From an uncultured Modestobacter sp. (GTDB lineage: Bacteria; Actinomycetota; Actinomycetes; Mycobacteriales; Geodermatophilaceae), in assembly GCF_947486615.1 (NCBI RefSeq), contig NZ_CANKUD010000001.1, forward strand, positions 124,001 through 188,000: DNA of 64,000 nucleotides, given 5' to 3'. Of this stretch, positions 43,350-51,545 are shown one piece after another. Position 1 is the stretch's first letter, and each line of letters begins with the position of its first letter. The notes beneath the pieces are model-generated. The model was not told the DNA's origin and ran no database searches. It was given only the letters and a program-made list of their open reading frames with translations. Made by a program: the position numbers and the translations under genes.

Positions 43350-44686
43350 GCCTGGTGCCCGGCGGGCCAGGGCAGCTCGGCCCGCAGCCGGAACTCGCCG
43401 TCGGGGGTCCAGCCGTGCGCCAGGTGCCCGCCGGCCAGGCCGACCCGCTCCAGCAGGCCGACCAGGCCGGTGCCGCCGCCGGGCAGCGGAGCGGCGTACT
43501 CCCCGCCGGTGGGCGCGGGGTTGCGCACCTCCACGGTCAGGCCGGCGCCCGGGCCGCCCTCGAGGAGCACGGTCGCCACGGTGCCGGGCGCGTGCTTGCG
43601 CACGTTGGTCAACCCCTCCTGCACGACCCGGTAGGCGCTGCGGCCGACCCCGCTGGGGACGGCGGCGAGCTCGGGCACCCGGTACTCAGCCCGCACCCGC
43701 ACCCCGGCGCAGCGGCTCTCCTCGACCAGGGCCGGCACGTCGGCCAGCGTCGGCTGCGGCCGGGTGCCGGGATCGCCGTCCCCGCCGTGACCCTCCCCGC
43801 CGCTGCGCAGGACGCCGATCACCTCCCGCAGGTCCTCCAGCGCCTGTCGGGCGCTGGCCCGCACGACGCCGGCGGCCTGGGCGACCTCGGCCGGGGAGGC
43901 GTCGGGGCGGAACTCCAGCGCGCCGGCGTGCATGCTCAGCAGCGAGAGGCGGTGGGCGAGCACGTCGTGCATCTCCCGGGCGATCCGGGTGCGCTCGGTG
44001 TCGCGGGCCTGCTCGACCCGCAGCTGCTGCTCCTCCTCGGCGCGCACCGCGCGCTCCTGGAGCGAGAGCACCAGCTGGCGGCGGGCCCGGACGAACATGC
44101 CCCACGCGACGACGGCCGCGGTGAGCACCAGCCCGAAGCCGGCCACCACCGGCACCGACGCGTCGGGTACCGGGCGCAGCACGGAGTACGCCGCGAAGCC
44201 GGCCAGCTGGACGGCGGCCACGGCGAGCACCGTGGGCAGCCGCCGGTGCACCGCCACGGTGAACAGCGCGATCAGCACCGCCACGCCGCTCATGTCGGAG
44301 AAACAGCCGATGCCGGTCAGCAGCACCGCGATCGTCACCGGCCACCGGCGCCGCCACCAGAGCAGCAGACAGCCCACGGACCCGGCGGTGAGGTCGGCGA
44401 GCAGCAGCAGGGCCGACGGCGGGGACGGGTCGTCCATCCCGACCCCGACGAACACCAGGCCACCGGCGACGGCGAGCAGGAAGCAGGCCAGGTCGACGGC
44501 CCAGTCACGCAGCGATCGGCGGAACCGCCGCCGGCCAGGATCCGCGGTGGTGGCCCGCGGTCCGCGTCCGGGCATCCCGGGGTGCCCGAGCAGCTGGGCC
44601 GGCACCAGGGACGGGTGCTCCACGCCGGTGCCGGCGTCCGGCCGCGGTCGGCCGGCGTCCTGCCCGGGTCTGATGGCGACGCTCAC
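43346..44686 (-). CDS. Sensor histidine kinase (HisKA_3/NarX-type)
   Basis: This 446-aa kinase has an N-terminal membrane region with about five to six helices (VDLACFLLAVAGGLVFVGVG through VVAGFGLVLTAAVVAWGMFV), the dimerisation helix with phospho-His in RTRIAREMHDVLAHRLSLLS (His about 249), and an ATPase domain with VVQEGLTNVRKHAPG (N box) and GGGTGLVGLLERVGLAGG (G box). GTG 44686 has a TAGCCT hexamer 7 nt upstream, suggesting a leaderless transcript. No large extracellular sensor domain is present, as in kinases that sense envelope stress through their membrane helices. Confidence 0.92.
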   Translation of the reverse strand: MSVAIRPGQDAGRPRPDAGTGVEHPSLVPAQLLGHPGMPGRGPRATTADPGRRRFRRSLRDWAVDLACFLLAVAGGLVFVGVGMDDPSPPSALLLLADLTAGSVGCLLLWWRRRWPVTIAVLLTGIGCFSDMSGVAVLIALFTVAVHRRLPTVLAVAAVQLAGFAAYSVLRPVPDASVPVVAGFGLVLTAAVVAWGMFVRARRQLVLSLQERAVRAEEEQQLRVEQARDTERTRIAREMHDVLAHRLSLLSMHAGALEFRPDASPAEVAQAAGVVRASARQALEDLREVIGVLRSGGEGHGGDGDPGTRPQPTLADVPALVEESRCAGVRVRAEYRVPELAAVPSGVGRSAYRVVQEGLTNVRKHAPGTVATVLLEGGPGAGLTVEVRNPAPTGGEYAAPLPGGGTGLVGLLERVGLAGGHLAHGWTPDGEFRLRAELPWPAGHQA

Positions 44687-44693
44687 CCCGATG

Positions 44694-44699
44694 AGGCTA
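44694..44699 (-). promoter_or_regulatory. -10 element of the histidine kinase operon (leaderless)
   Basis: On the minus strand TAGCCT ends 7 nt before GTG 44686. Confidence 0.5.
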
Positions 44700-44826
44700 C
44701 GGACGCCGGTCGGCCACCGGAACCGACCGAAGTCGGTGGTCGCACGCCCCCGGCGGCCGGGCCGGCGGCCGGATCACCGACCGAAGACGGATGCGGCACC
44801 CCGGGGAGAGGAGGAGGGTGGTGGCC

Positions 44827-45750
44827 ATGATCACGATCGAGCACCTGACGAAGAGGTACGGCGCACAGGTCGCCGTCTCCGACGTCTCGTTCACCTGCCG
44901 ACCGGGCACGGTCACCGGCTTCCTGGGCCCGAACGGCGCGGGGAAGTCGACCACGATGCGGGCGCTGGTCGGGCTGGCCGCCCCGACCAGCGGCACGGCC
45001 ACGATCGCCGGCAAGCACTACCGGGAGCTGCCCAACGCCGGCCGCCAGGTCGGCGTCCTGCTCGACGCCGGCGCCCAGCACGCCGGCCGCACCGGGCGGG
45101 AGGTGCTGACCCTGTCGGCGATGGTCCTGGGTGTCGGCCGGGAGCGGGTCGAGGAGGTGCTCCGCCTGGTGGGCCTGGCCGGCCGCCCGGCGGGCAAGCG
45201 GCTGGGCAACTACTCCCTCGGCATGCGCCAGCGGCTCGGCCTGGCCACGGCGCTGCTGGGCGACCCGCAGGTGCTGGTGCTCGACGAGCCGGCCAACGGG
45301 CTGGATCCCGAGGGCATCTTCTGGATGCGGAGCCTGCTGCGCGGCTTCGCCGACCGCGGCGGCACGGTGCTGCTCTCCTCGCACCTGCTGCACGAGGTGG
45401 AGGCGGTCGCCGACCAGCTGGTGGTCATCGCCGGCGGGCGGATCGTGGCCCAGGGCAGCAAGTCCGAACTGCTGGCCGGCACCGGGGGCACGGTGGTGCG
45501 CGGCCCGGACCGGGCCCTGCTGGCCAAGGCGCTCGAGGTGGCCGGCATCGCCGTCTCACCTGGCCCGGAGGACGCCCTGGTGGCCGACGCCGAGGCCCTG
45601 GCCGTCGGCCAGGCGGTGGCGGCGGCCGGCGTCGTCCTCACCGAGTTGCGGCCGGCCGGGGGAGCAGGGCTGGAGGACCTCTTCCGCAAGCTCACCGGCT
45701 CGGGCTCTGGCTCCGGCGAGGGCCAGCAGGTGCAGGAGGTGCTGGCATGA
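44827..45750 (+). CDS. ABC transporter ATP-binding protein
   Basis: This 307-aa ATPase has Walker A GPNGAGKST (about residues 38-46), signature NYSLGMRQRLG, Walker B VLVLDEPANGLDPEG and switch His in LLSSHLLHEVE. It belongs to the CcmA/DrrA-like exporter group. ATG 44827 is chosen; GTG 44821, nearer GAGGAGG, is possible. The permease gene overlaps its stop (ATGA). Confidence 0.92.
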   Translation: MITIEHLTKRYGAQVAVSDVSFTCRPGTVTGFLGPNGAGKSTTMRALVGLAAPTSGTATIAGKHYRELPNAGRQVGVLLDAGAQHAGRTGREVLTLSAMVLGVGRERVEEVLRLVGLAGRPAGKRLGNYSLGMRQRLGLATALLGDPQVLVLDEPANGLDPEGIFWMRSLLRGFADRGGTVLLSSHLLHEVEAVADQLVVIAGGRIVAQGSKSELLAGTGGTVVRGPDRALLAKALEVAGIAVSPGPEDALVADAEALAVGQAVAAAGVVLTELRPAGGAGLEDLFRKLTGSGSGSGEGQQVQEVLA

Positions 45751-46532
45751 GCACCGCGACCCTGGACGCCGACCGTCCCCGCACCGGCGCAGCGCCGAGC
45801 GCACCGTCCATGCTCACCCTGACCCGGGTCGAGCTGCGCAAGTCCACCGACACCCGGGCCGGCCGCTGGCTGCTGATCGTCATCGGCCTGGCACTGCTCG
45901 GCGTCGGCGCCATCGCGCTCTTCGTCGGGAACGGCCCGGACGCCTTCGCCGACCAGTTCGCCCTCACCCAGCTGCCCATCGGCGTCCTGCTCCCGGTCCT
46001 CGGCATCCTGCTGGTCACCAGCGAGTGGTCGCAGCGCACCGCCGGGCCGACGTTCACCCTGGTGCCCCGGCGCTCCCGGGTGCTCACCGCCAAGGTGCTG
46101 GCCGCGACCGTGCTCGCCGTCCTGGGCGTGCTCGCCGCGGCGCTGGTCGCCGCACTCACGACGGCGCTGTCCCCGGTGGTCGGGAACGCGTCGGGCGACT
46201 GGGGCCTCACCGGCGCACAGCTGGGGCAGCCGCTCCTCGTTCACGTGGCGTACGTGCTGTCCGGCGTGGCGCTCGGCATGCTGCTGCTCAGCTCGCCGCT
46301 GGCCATCGTCCTGTACTTCGTGCTGCCGACGGTCTTCACCCTCGTGTCGAACCTGGTGTCGGCACTGAGCTGGGTCAGCGACTGGCTGGACCTCACCGTC
46401 ACCACCGCGCCGATGACCGCCGGCGAGCTGGCGTCCGACGGATGGCCCGGGGTCGGCACCTCCGTCCTGCTGTGGGTGGTCCTGCCGATGGCCCTGGGCT
46501 GGGCGCGGATCACCCGCACCGAGATCGCCTGA
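45747..46532 (+). CDS. ABC transporter permease (ABC-2 type)
   Basis: This 261-aa membrane protein has six hydrophobic helices (WLLIVIGLALLGVGAIALFV, LPIGVLLPVLGILLVTSEW, VLAATVLAVLGVLAAALVAA, VLSGVALGMLLLSS, and others), with the ABC-2-type sequence LVTSEWSQRTAGPTFTLVPR between helices 2 and 3. It pairs with the ATPase upstream. The likely role is export or resistance under control of the adjacent two-component system. Confidence 0.85.
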   Translation: MSTATLDADRPRTGAAPSAPSMLTLTRVELRKSTDTRAGRWLLIVIGLALLGVGAIALFVGNGPDAFADQFALTQLPIGVLLPVLGILLVTSEWSQRTAGPTFTLVPRRSRVLTAKVLAATVLAVLGVLAAALVAALTTALSPVVGNASGDWGLTGAQLGQPLLVHVAYVLSGVALGMLLLSSPLAIVLYFVLPTVFTLVSNLVSALSWVSDWLDLTVTTAPMTAGELASDGWPGVGTSVLLWVVLPMALGWARITRTEIA

Positions 46533-46537
46533 CCCTC

Positions 46538-46572
46538 CCGGTCGGCGGCGGGGGAGTCCCGCCGCCGACCGG
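46538..46572. terminator. 15-bp hairpin between convergent ABC and GH15 genes
   Basis: CCGGTCGGCGGCGGG (46538-46552), loop GGAGT, CCCGCCGCCGACCGG to 46572. It fills the whole gap between the two stops, so it can terminate both. Confidence 0.8.
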
Positions 46573-46573
46573 C

Positions 46574-48364
46574 TCAGGCGTGCTCGCCGGGCATCCGCGC
46601 CCTGCCGCTGAGGTGTCGGGCGGTGTTGACCAGGCCGACGTGGCTGAACGCCTGCGGGGTGTTGCCCAGGTGCCGGCCGGTGCGCGGGTCGTACTCCTCG
46701 CTCATCAGCCCCAGGTCGTTCGCGCAGCCCAGCAGCCGCTCGAACAGCTCCCGGGCCTCGGCGGCGCGGCCGATGCCGTTGAGCGCGTCGGCGAGCCAGA
46801 AGCTGCACAGCAGGAACGGCGCCTCCTCACCGGGCAGCCCGTCGACCCGGCCGTCGGCGTGGGTGTGGTACCTGAGCAGGAAGCCGTCGGAGGTCAGCTC
46901 GCGCCGCACCGCCTCCACGGTGCCCACCACCCGCTCGTCGTCCCAGGGCAGGAAGCCCACCTGGGGGATCAGCAGCAGCGCGGCGTCCAGGCCCTCCGAG
47001 CCGTAGAACTGGGTGAAGGTGCGCCGTTCGGCGTCGTAGCCGCGGGCGCAGACGTCGTCGTGGATGCGCTGGCGCAGCTCGCGCCACCGGTCGACCGGCC
47101 CGTCCAGGCCGTGCCGCTCCACCGCCTCGATCGCGCCGTTCACCCCGGCCCAGGCCAACACCTTGGAGTGCACGAAGTGCCGGGGCTCGCCGCGGACCTC
47201 CCACAAGCTGCTGTCCGGGGTGTCCCAGACGCCCTCCAGGAACGCCAGCAGTTCCTTCTGCACCGCCCAGGCGTCCGCGGTGGGGGAGAGGCCGGACTCC
47301 CGGGCCAGGTGCAGGCCGTCGAGCAGCTCGCCCCAGACGTCGAGCTGGAACTGCCCGGCGGCGGCGTTGCCCACCCGCACCGGGGCCGAGCCCTCGTAGC
47401 CGGGCAGCCACGGCAGCTCGTACTCTGGGATCCGCCGCGAGCCGTCCAGGGCGTACATGATCCGCAGGTCGGCCGGGTCGCCGGCGACGGCGCGCAGCAG
47501 CCACTCGCGCCAGGCCCGGGCCTCCTCCAGGTAGCCGGTGCCGAGCAGCGCCTGCAGGGTGAAGGCGGCGTCGCGCAGCCAGCAGTACCGGTAGTCCCAG
47601 TTCCGGCTGCCGCCCAGCTCCTCCGGCAGCGAGGTGGTCGCGGCGGCGACGATCCCGCCGGTGGGCCGGTAGGTGAGCGCCTTGAGGGTGATCAGCGAAC
47701 GGCGCACCGCTGGGGCCCACTCGCCGTCGTAGCTGCAGTGCCCGATCCACTCGGCCCAGAACGCCTCGGTGCCGGCCAGCGCCTCCTCGGCGTCCACCGG
47801 CCCGGGCTGCGGCAGGTGCGAGGCGTGGTGGGTGAGCACGAACGGCACCCGGTCACCGGCGGCGACCTCGAACTCCGCGGCGGTGGTGTGGTCCTGCCCG
47901 TGCAGCTCCACCGGGGTGACCAGCGAGACGGCGTCCGGGCCCGCGACGGCGACCAGGTCGCCGTCCACCGACCGCACCCACGGCACCAGGTGGCCGTAGT
48001 CGAAGCGGAGCACCAGGTCCATCCGCATCGCCACCCGGCCGGACACGCCCTGCACGATCCGGACGACGTCGGCGCTGTCGCCCCGGGGCGGCATGAGGTC
48101 GATGACCCGCACCGTCCCGGTCGGGGTCTCCCACTCGGTCTCCAGCACCAGCGAGTCACCCCGGTACTGCCGGCGGGTGCACGGACCGCCGGTGGCCGGG
48201 GCCAGCTGCCACCGGCCGTTCCGCTCGTCGCCGAGCAGCGCGGCGAAGCAGGCGGCGGAGTCGAAGGACGGCAGGCACAGCCAGTCGATCGAGCCGTCCT
48301 TGCCGACCAGCGCAGCGGTCTGCAGGTCCCCGATCAGTCCGTAGTCCTCGATCCGGCTGGGCAT
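46574..48364 (-). CDS. Glycoside hydrolase family 15 enzyme (glucoamylase/trehalase type)
   Basis: This 596-aa protein begins MPSRIEDYGLIGDLQTAALV and has GH15 blocks GSIDWLCLPSFDS, RNWDYRYCWLRDAAFTLQAL, YALDGSRRIPEYELPWLPGY and DRWRELRQRIHDDV, with C-terminal FLLCSFWLADALNGIGRAAE. Catalytic Glu residues are expected in the barrel, for example the SEGLD region, but were not assigned. Actinobacterial members of this subgroup include trehalases and glucoamylases. ATG 48364 is the conserved start. Substrate uncertain. Confidence 0.88.
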   Translation of the reverse strand: MPSRIEDYGLIGDLQTAALVGKDGSIDWLCLPSFDSAACFAALLGDERNGRWQLAPATGGPCTRRQYRGDSLVLETEWETPTGTVRVIDLMPPRGDSADVVRIVQGVSGRVAMRMDLVLRFDYGHLVPWVRSVDGDLVAVAGPDAVSLVTPVELHGQDHTTAAEFEVAAGDRVPFVLTHHASHLPQPGPVDAEEALAGTEAFWAEWIGHCSYDGEWAPAVRRSLITLKALTYRPTGGIVAAATTSLPEELGGSRNWDYRYCWLRDAAFTLQALLGTGYLEEARAWREWLLRAVAGDPADLRIMYALDGSRRIPEYELPWLPGYEGSAPVRVGNAAAGQFQLDVWGELLDGLHLARESGLSPTADAWAVQKELLAFLEGVWDTPDSSLWEVRGEPRHFVHSKVLAWAGVNGAIEAVERHGLDGPVDRWRELRQRIHDDVCARGYDAERRTFTQFYGSEGLDAALLLIPQVGFLPWDDERVVGTVEAVRRELTSDGFLLRYHTHADGRVDGLPGEEAPFLLCSFWLADALNGIGRAAEARELFERLLGCANDLGLMSEEYDPRTGRHLGNTPQAFSHVGLVNTARHLSGRARMPGEHA

Positions 48365-48573
48365 GGGCAGGTCCTCTCGGTCGGGGATGGCGCGGAGTCG
48401 GTGCCTCGTCGTCCCGGCGCCTGCTGCCCGGCGGGCACCACGGGTGGCCGCTCGGCACGACGGGGAGGAGCCCGGCAGGCAGGGCTGGCGGGCGTGCCCT
48501 CTCTGACTACCAGTGCTCGGGGGCGCCCGCACCCGCGGCCCGCAGCGCCGCACCGCCCACCGGCGCCGGTGCC
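48365..48573. other. Upstream region of the GH15 gene
   Basis: About 210 bp with no recognisable gene, rich in short GC inverted repeats. It probably holds the GH15 promoter. Confidence 0.3.
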
Positions 48574-48888
48574 AGCCGCACGGTCCGGCTGCCCGACGCG
48601 ACGTCGCTGCCGGATGAGGCGGTGATCAGCGCGGTGACGCTGGCCGAGCTGTCAGTGGGCCCACACGTCGCCCAGACGACGAGGGAACGGGTGGCCCGTC
48701 AGGCTCACCTCCAGCAGGCTGCCTCGCTGCGGGAGCGCCGGCCGGAAGCCGGCCGCCCGCGCCTACGACGCACTGATCGCTGCGGCCGCTCCGGCGGAGG
48801 GTGTGCCGCTCTGCACCTGCAACCCGGACGACCTCGCCGGGATCGACGACCTCGACGTGCGCGCCGTCCCGCATCTGGACCGTTCGTG
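48574..48888 (+). pseudogene. VapC-type PIN-domain toxin remnant
   Basis: One frame gives LPDEAVISAVTLAELSVGPH then VAQTTRERVARQAHLQQA, a core of VapC PIN toxins. After a deletion and a frameshift the C-terminal part follows (GRKPAARAYDALIAA, PLCTCNPDDLAGIDDLDVRA VPH). The N-terminal strand with the first catalytic Asp and the segment between LQQA and the second acidic cluster are missing. No vapB antitoxin is recognisable upstream. Confidence 0.75.
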
Positions 48889-48971
48889 GGCAAGGGCCGG
48901 CCGATCGTGTCGGTGGCTGCGTCTAGCGTGCGCGCTGTCGCACCAGTCGCCGACCAGCAGGGGAGACCGTC

Positions 48972-49526
48972 ATGACCACGCTGCCCGATCGACCGAACAC
49001 CGCCCTGGTCGTCATCGACGTCCAGCAGGGCGTGGTGGCCGAGGCGCCCCGGCGCGACCAGGTGGTCGGCAGCATCAGCTCGCTGGTCGACCGGGCGCGC
49101 GGCGAGGGCGTGCCGGTGGTCTGGGTGCAGCACTCCGACGACGAGCTGCTGCGGGGGAGTGACGACTGGCAGTACGTGCCCGAACTGGTCCGCGCGGAGT
49201 CCGAGCCGCTGGTGCACAAGTCCTTCGGCGACTCCTTCGAGGGCACCGACCTGGAGAGCGTGCTCGCCGCTGCCGGCGTCGGCCGGCTGGTCGTGGCCGG
49301 CGCCGAGTCCGATGCCTGCATCAGGTCGACCATCCACGGGGCGTTCACCCGCGGCTACGACGTGACGCTGGTCGGCGACGCGCACACGGCGGGGGACAAG
49401 AGCGCCTGGGGTGCGCCGCCGGCCGAGCAGGTCATCGCGCACACCAACCTGTACTGGCAGTTCCAGGCGGCTCCCGGTCGCACCGCGGCCGTCGTCGACG
49501 CCGAAGCGGTCACCTTCAGCGGCTGA
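48972..49526 (+). CDS. Isochorismatase-fold cysteine hydrolase
   Basis: This 184-aa protein has the catalytic triad pattern: Asp in ALVVIDVQQGVV (about residue 16), Lys in EPLVHKSFGDSF, and Cys in VAGAESDACIRSTIHGAF. The C-terminal HTNLYWQF is common in the nicotinamidase-like unknown-function group. ATG 48972 is preceded by AGGGGAGACC. Possible substrates include amides of nicotinamide or ureido type; none can be named. Confidence 0.87.
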   Translation: MTTLPDRPNTALVVIDVQQGVVAEAPRRDQVVGSISSLVDRARGEGVPVVWVQHSDDELLRGSDDWQYVPELVRAESEPLVHKSFGDSFEGTDLESVLAAAGVGRLVVAGAESDACIRSTIHGAFTRGYDVTLVGDAHTAGDKSAWGAPPAEQVIAHTNLYWQFQAAPGRTAAVVDAEAVTFSG

Positions 49527-49635
49527 GGGCGCCTCCCGACGCCGTCAGGGCCCAGTGCCGGTGCGGGTGGCCCGTGCCCACGCGCGAGGCTGCTCTCCGG
49601 CAGGGGAGTCGAGCCGGCGCAGGGGAGCAGGCCGG

Positions 49636-50058
49636 TCAGCGCTCGGCGAAGGCGATGCCCCAGGTCGAGGCCACGTCGGCGGGTTCGGTCACGCCGAAGA
49701 CCGGCCTGCCGTGCTCCGGTACGACCAGGTCGTCGAGCTGGTGGGCCTGGCCGTCGCAGTCGAGCACCTCGGTGATGTCGCCCAGGTCCAGCTCGATGGT
49801 CCCGCCACCGGTGCAGGCGGCGAACGTGATCAGGGTGCCGCCCGCCGGCAGGGTCGTCGACGCGGTGGACTCCGTCCGGCTGTCGCCACCCACCGCGCCC
49901 AGGAGCGTCGCGCCCGACTCCGTGAGCGCGTCGCCGGCGATGTCCATGGCCTCGTCCACGGGTGCGCTGGCGGCAGTCTCGTCGCCACCGGAACAGGCGC
50001 TCACGGAACAGCCCGCGATGAGTGCCATGAGTGCGATGAGTCGCGTGCGCCGTTGCAT
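49636..50058 (-). CDS. Putative lipoprotein, unknown function
   Basis: This 140-aa protein has a lipoprotein signal peptide: basic start (MQRRTR), hydrophobic core (LIALMALIAGCS) and lipobox SVSAC with Cys about 22, then a Ser/Glu/Asp linker and a small domain (ITFAACTGGGTIELDLGDI, VLDCDGQAHQLDDLVVPEHG) with two cysteines that may form a disulphide. It lies on the left flank of the dif-like site. Family not recognised. Confidence 0.7.
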   Translation of the reverse strand: MQRRTRLIALMALIAGCSVSACSGGDETAASAPVDEAMDIAGDALTESGATLLGAVGGDSRTESTASTTLPAGGTLITFAACTGGGTIELDLGDITEVLDCDGQAHQLDDLVVPEHGRPVFGVTEPADVASTWGIAFAER

Positions 50059-50195
50059 GCGCGCAAGGTAGCGGCGCCGGACGGCGAGGCGTCGCATCGC
50101 AACGTCGACCGGGACGGGTGTTGCGTCGCGGTGTGCGTACGTCAGCGGAGACGGGGCCGGTGGGAGATCGGTGAGCCAGTGCTCCGATCGCCACT

Positions 50196-50223
50196 ACTTG
50201 ACATAATGTCGATTATCGGCGCG
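50196..50223. other. dif: dif-like Xer recombination site (probable chromosome terminus)
   Basis: The plus strand reads arm ACTTGACATAA (50196-50206), centre TGTCGA (50207-50212), arm TTATCGGCGCG (50213-50223). The reverse complement contains CCGATAAT, CG and ACATTATGTCAAGT in series, which agrees with the actinobacterial dif consensus as I remember it. The arm and 6-bp centre layout matches E. coli dif (XerD arm ATTTAACATAA). It sits in a gene-free stretch of more than 600 bp. Confidence 0.75.
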
Positions 50224-50680
50224 CAAGGCAGCCGGCCAGAAGGGGGTCCGCCGCCTGGTCGGACGCCGTGCCGACCCGGTGGATCGCCTGGTTCCCGTGC
50301 TGCGCGGACGACTTGACGACGACTCGGGTCCGCGCCGCCCGGCGGTCGCCTGACTCGACGACGGCGCTGCGTCGCGCCATGCCAATCTGTGGGTGTCGGG
50401 CTGGTACTGGTGGCGAGCCGCCCACTGTGCCGGACGGTCACCACCGGCCCCTGGACCGGCGGCCGACTGGACCCGGGGATGATCGGGTCGTCTCCCCCAC
50501 AAGTTGATCTTGACCCTCGTGACCTGCCCCTCGGGCTCACCCCGTGCCACCGGCCTTCGGCGGCCCTGGCCGGCCCGCTGACCTCGCCCCCCGCTCCACG
50601 TCCACTGGGGTGAATACGTCACGCTGACGAAACCACCGGCCAAGGGCCTGTCTCGACGGGCGGCCGCGCCGATCCCTTCA
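50224..50680. other. Gene-free region right of the dif-like site
   Basis: No convincing coding frame. The lower GC of patches such as ACAAGTTGATCTTGA (about 50500) stands out from the surroundings. Non-coding DNA of this size around dif is expected. Confidence 0.4.
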
Positions 50681-50686
50681 TAGGGT
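50681..50686 (+). promoter_or_regulatory. -10 element of the small lipoprotein gene (leaderless)
   Basis: TAGGGT ends 6 nt before ATG 50693. Confidence 0.55.
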
Positions 50687-50692
50687 CGTGGC

Positions 50693-50935
50693 ATGAACAT
50701 CCGACGCCCGGTGACCGCCCTGCTCATCGCACTCACCCTGGCCGGCGGACCGGCGACGCTGACTGCGTGCAGCGCGGCCGGTGGCGGCGAGGACAGGAAC
50801 GACGGGACCACCGACACCGACAGCGGCAACAGCGGCGGAGACGACCCGGGTGGCGCCTCGCAGGGCAACCTGCCCGACAACTCCGACAGCGATGAGGACT
50901 CCGAGCGCGACGAGGACTCGGGGACCGACAACTGA
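50693..50935 (+). CDS. Small acidic lipoprotein, 80 aa
   Basis: The signal peptide MNIRRPVTALLIALTLAGGP ends at a lipobox LTAC (Cys about 26). The mature part is almost entirely Asp, Ser, Gly and Glu (SDSDEDSERDEDSGTDN), probably disordered and possibly cation-binding. It looks leaderless. Function unknown. Confidence 0.65.
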   Translation: MNIRRPVTALLIALTLAGGPATLTACSAAGGGEDRNDGTTDTDSGNSGGDDPGGASQGNLPDNSDSDEDSERDEDSGTDN

Positions 50936-50947
50936 GCGGTGTCGCGA

Positions 50948-50967
50948 GGGGAGCGACACCGCTCCCC
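50948..50967. terminator. 8-bp hairpin after the small lipoprotein gene
   Basis: GGGGAGCG, loop ACAC, CGCTCCCC, starting 12 bp after the stop. Confidence 0.55.
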
Positions 50968-50989
50968 CAGCGACTCTCCCACACCAGGT

Positions 50990-51014
50990 GATTTGCGTCA
51001 CTGTGACGCAAATC
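50990..51014. terminator. 11-bp inverted repeat with A/T-rich ends between convergent genes
   Basis: GATTTGCGTCA (50990-51000), CTG, TGACGCAAATC (51004-51014) form a perfect stem. On the minus strand it follows the zinc-finger gene stop. The A/T ends could give a short U tract in either direction. A transcription-factor operator is the alternative. Confidence 0.55.
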
Positions 51015-51029
51015 GAGGGGTGCGCCGGG

Positions 51030-51428
51030 TCAGCCGGCCGACCTGCCGTTCAGCCACAGCCGGTCGAGCCGGCCGGTCGACCGGATCAGGTCCTCCAGGG
51101 AGCGCTCGAGCTCGGCCTTGGTCGGCTTCTCGGTGAGCAGGGTCTGCACGTCCTCGATGGCGCAGCGCAGCTGGTAGAGCCGGTCCTGCAGGCCGTCGAG
51201 CTCTGCGCGCGTCACCAGGACGACGTCGTCCGACAGCCCGGCCTTGGCCGTCGCCGACCGCTGCTCGTAGGCCCGCTGCCGGCACGCCTGGCCGCAGTAC
51301 AGCCGCGGCCGACCCACCGACTCCTGGGCAGGCAGCACGTTGCGGCACCACCCGCACCGCCGCTCCTCGCCCGCCGCACGCCGGGTCCGGGACGCCGGAC
51401 GGGCGTGGGCACCGTGCTCTCCCGCCAC
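51030..51428 (-). CDS. Zinc-finger/coiled-coil protein, unknown function
   Basis: This 132-aa protein has a treble-clef-like cluster CGWCRNVLP...RLYCGQACRQRAYEQR (about residues 23-53; four Cys) followed by a helical region rich in Leu and Glu (LDGLQDRLYQLRCAIEDVQT, ELERSLEDLIRSTG). The pattern suggests a small nucleic-acid-binding or regulatory protein conserved in actinobacteria; I cannot name the family. GTG 51428 is chosen because a TACCGT hexamer lies 7 nt upstream, making it leaderless. Confidence 0.7.
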   Translation of the reverse strand: MAGEHGAHARPASRTRRAAGEERRCGWCRNVLPAQESVGRPRLYCGQACRQRAYEQRSATAKAGLSDDVVLVTRAELDGLQDRLYQLRCAIEDVQTLLTEKPTKAELERSLEDLIRSTGRLDRLWLNGRSAG

Positions 51429-51435
51429 GCCAGCG

Positions 51436-51441
51436 ACGGTA
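51436..51441 (-). promoter_or_regulatory. -10 element of the zinc-finger gene (leaderless)
   Basis: TACCGT on the minus strand, 7 nt before GTG 51428. Confidence 0.5.
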
Positions 51442-51533
51442 GACGTCACCTCCGACAGTCCCGGGCCGGACACGCCAGCGCCCGGGCTGGGGGCCCCTGG
51501 GGCACCCTCCGCCGGGCCCGCTGGGCGCCGCAC

Positions 51534-51539
51534 TAGCGT
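51534..51539 (+). promoter_or_regulatory. -10 element of the GDPD gene (leaderless)
   Basis: TAGCGT ends 6 nt before GTG 51546. Confidence 0.55.
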
Positions 51540-51545
51540 GGTGGT

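Noticed and set aside
45131-48625. An 1164-codon plus-strand open frame across the ABC and GH15 genes
   Set aside because: It crosses two real genes in a wrong frame or strand and the repeat and terminator between them. The composition is shadow-like (Arg/Ala/Pro or Gly/Val).
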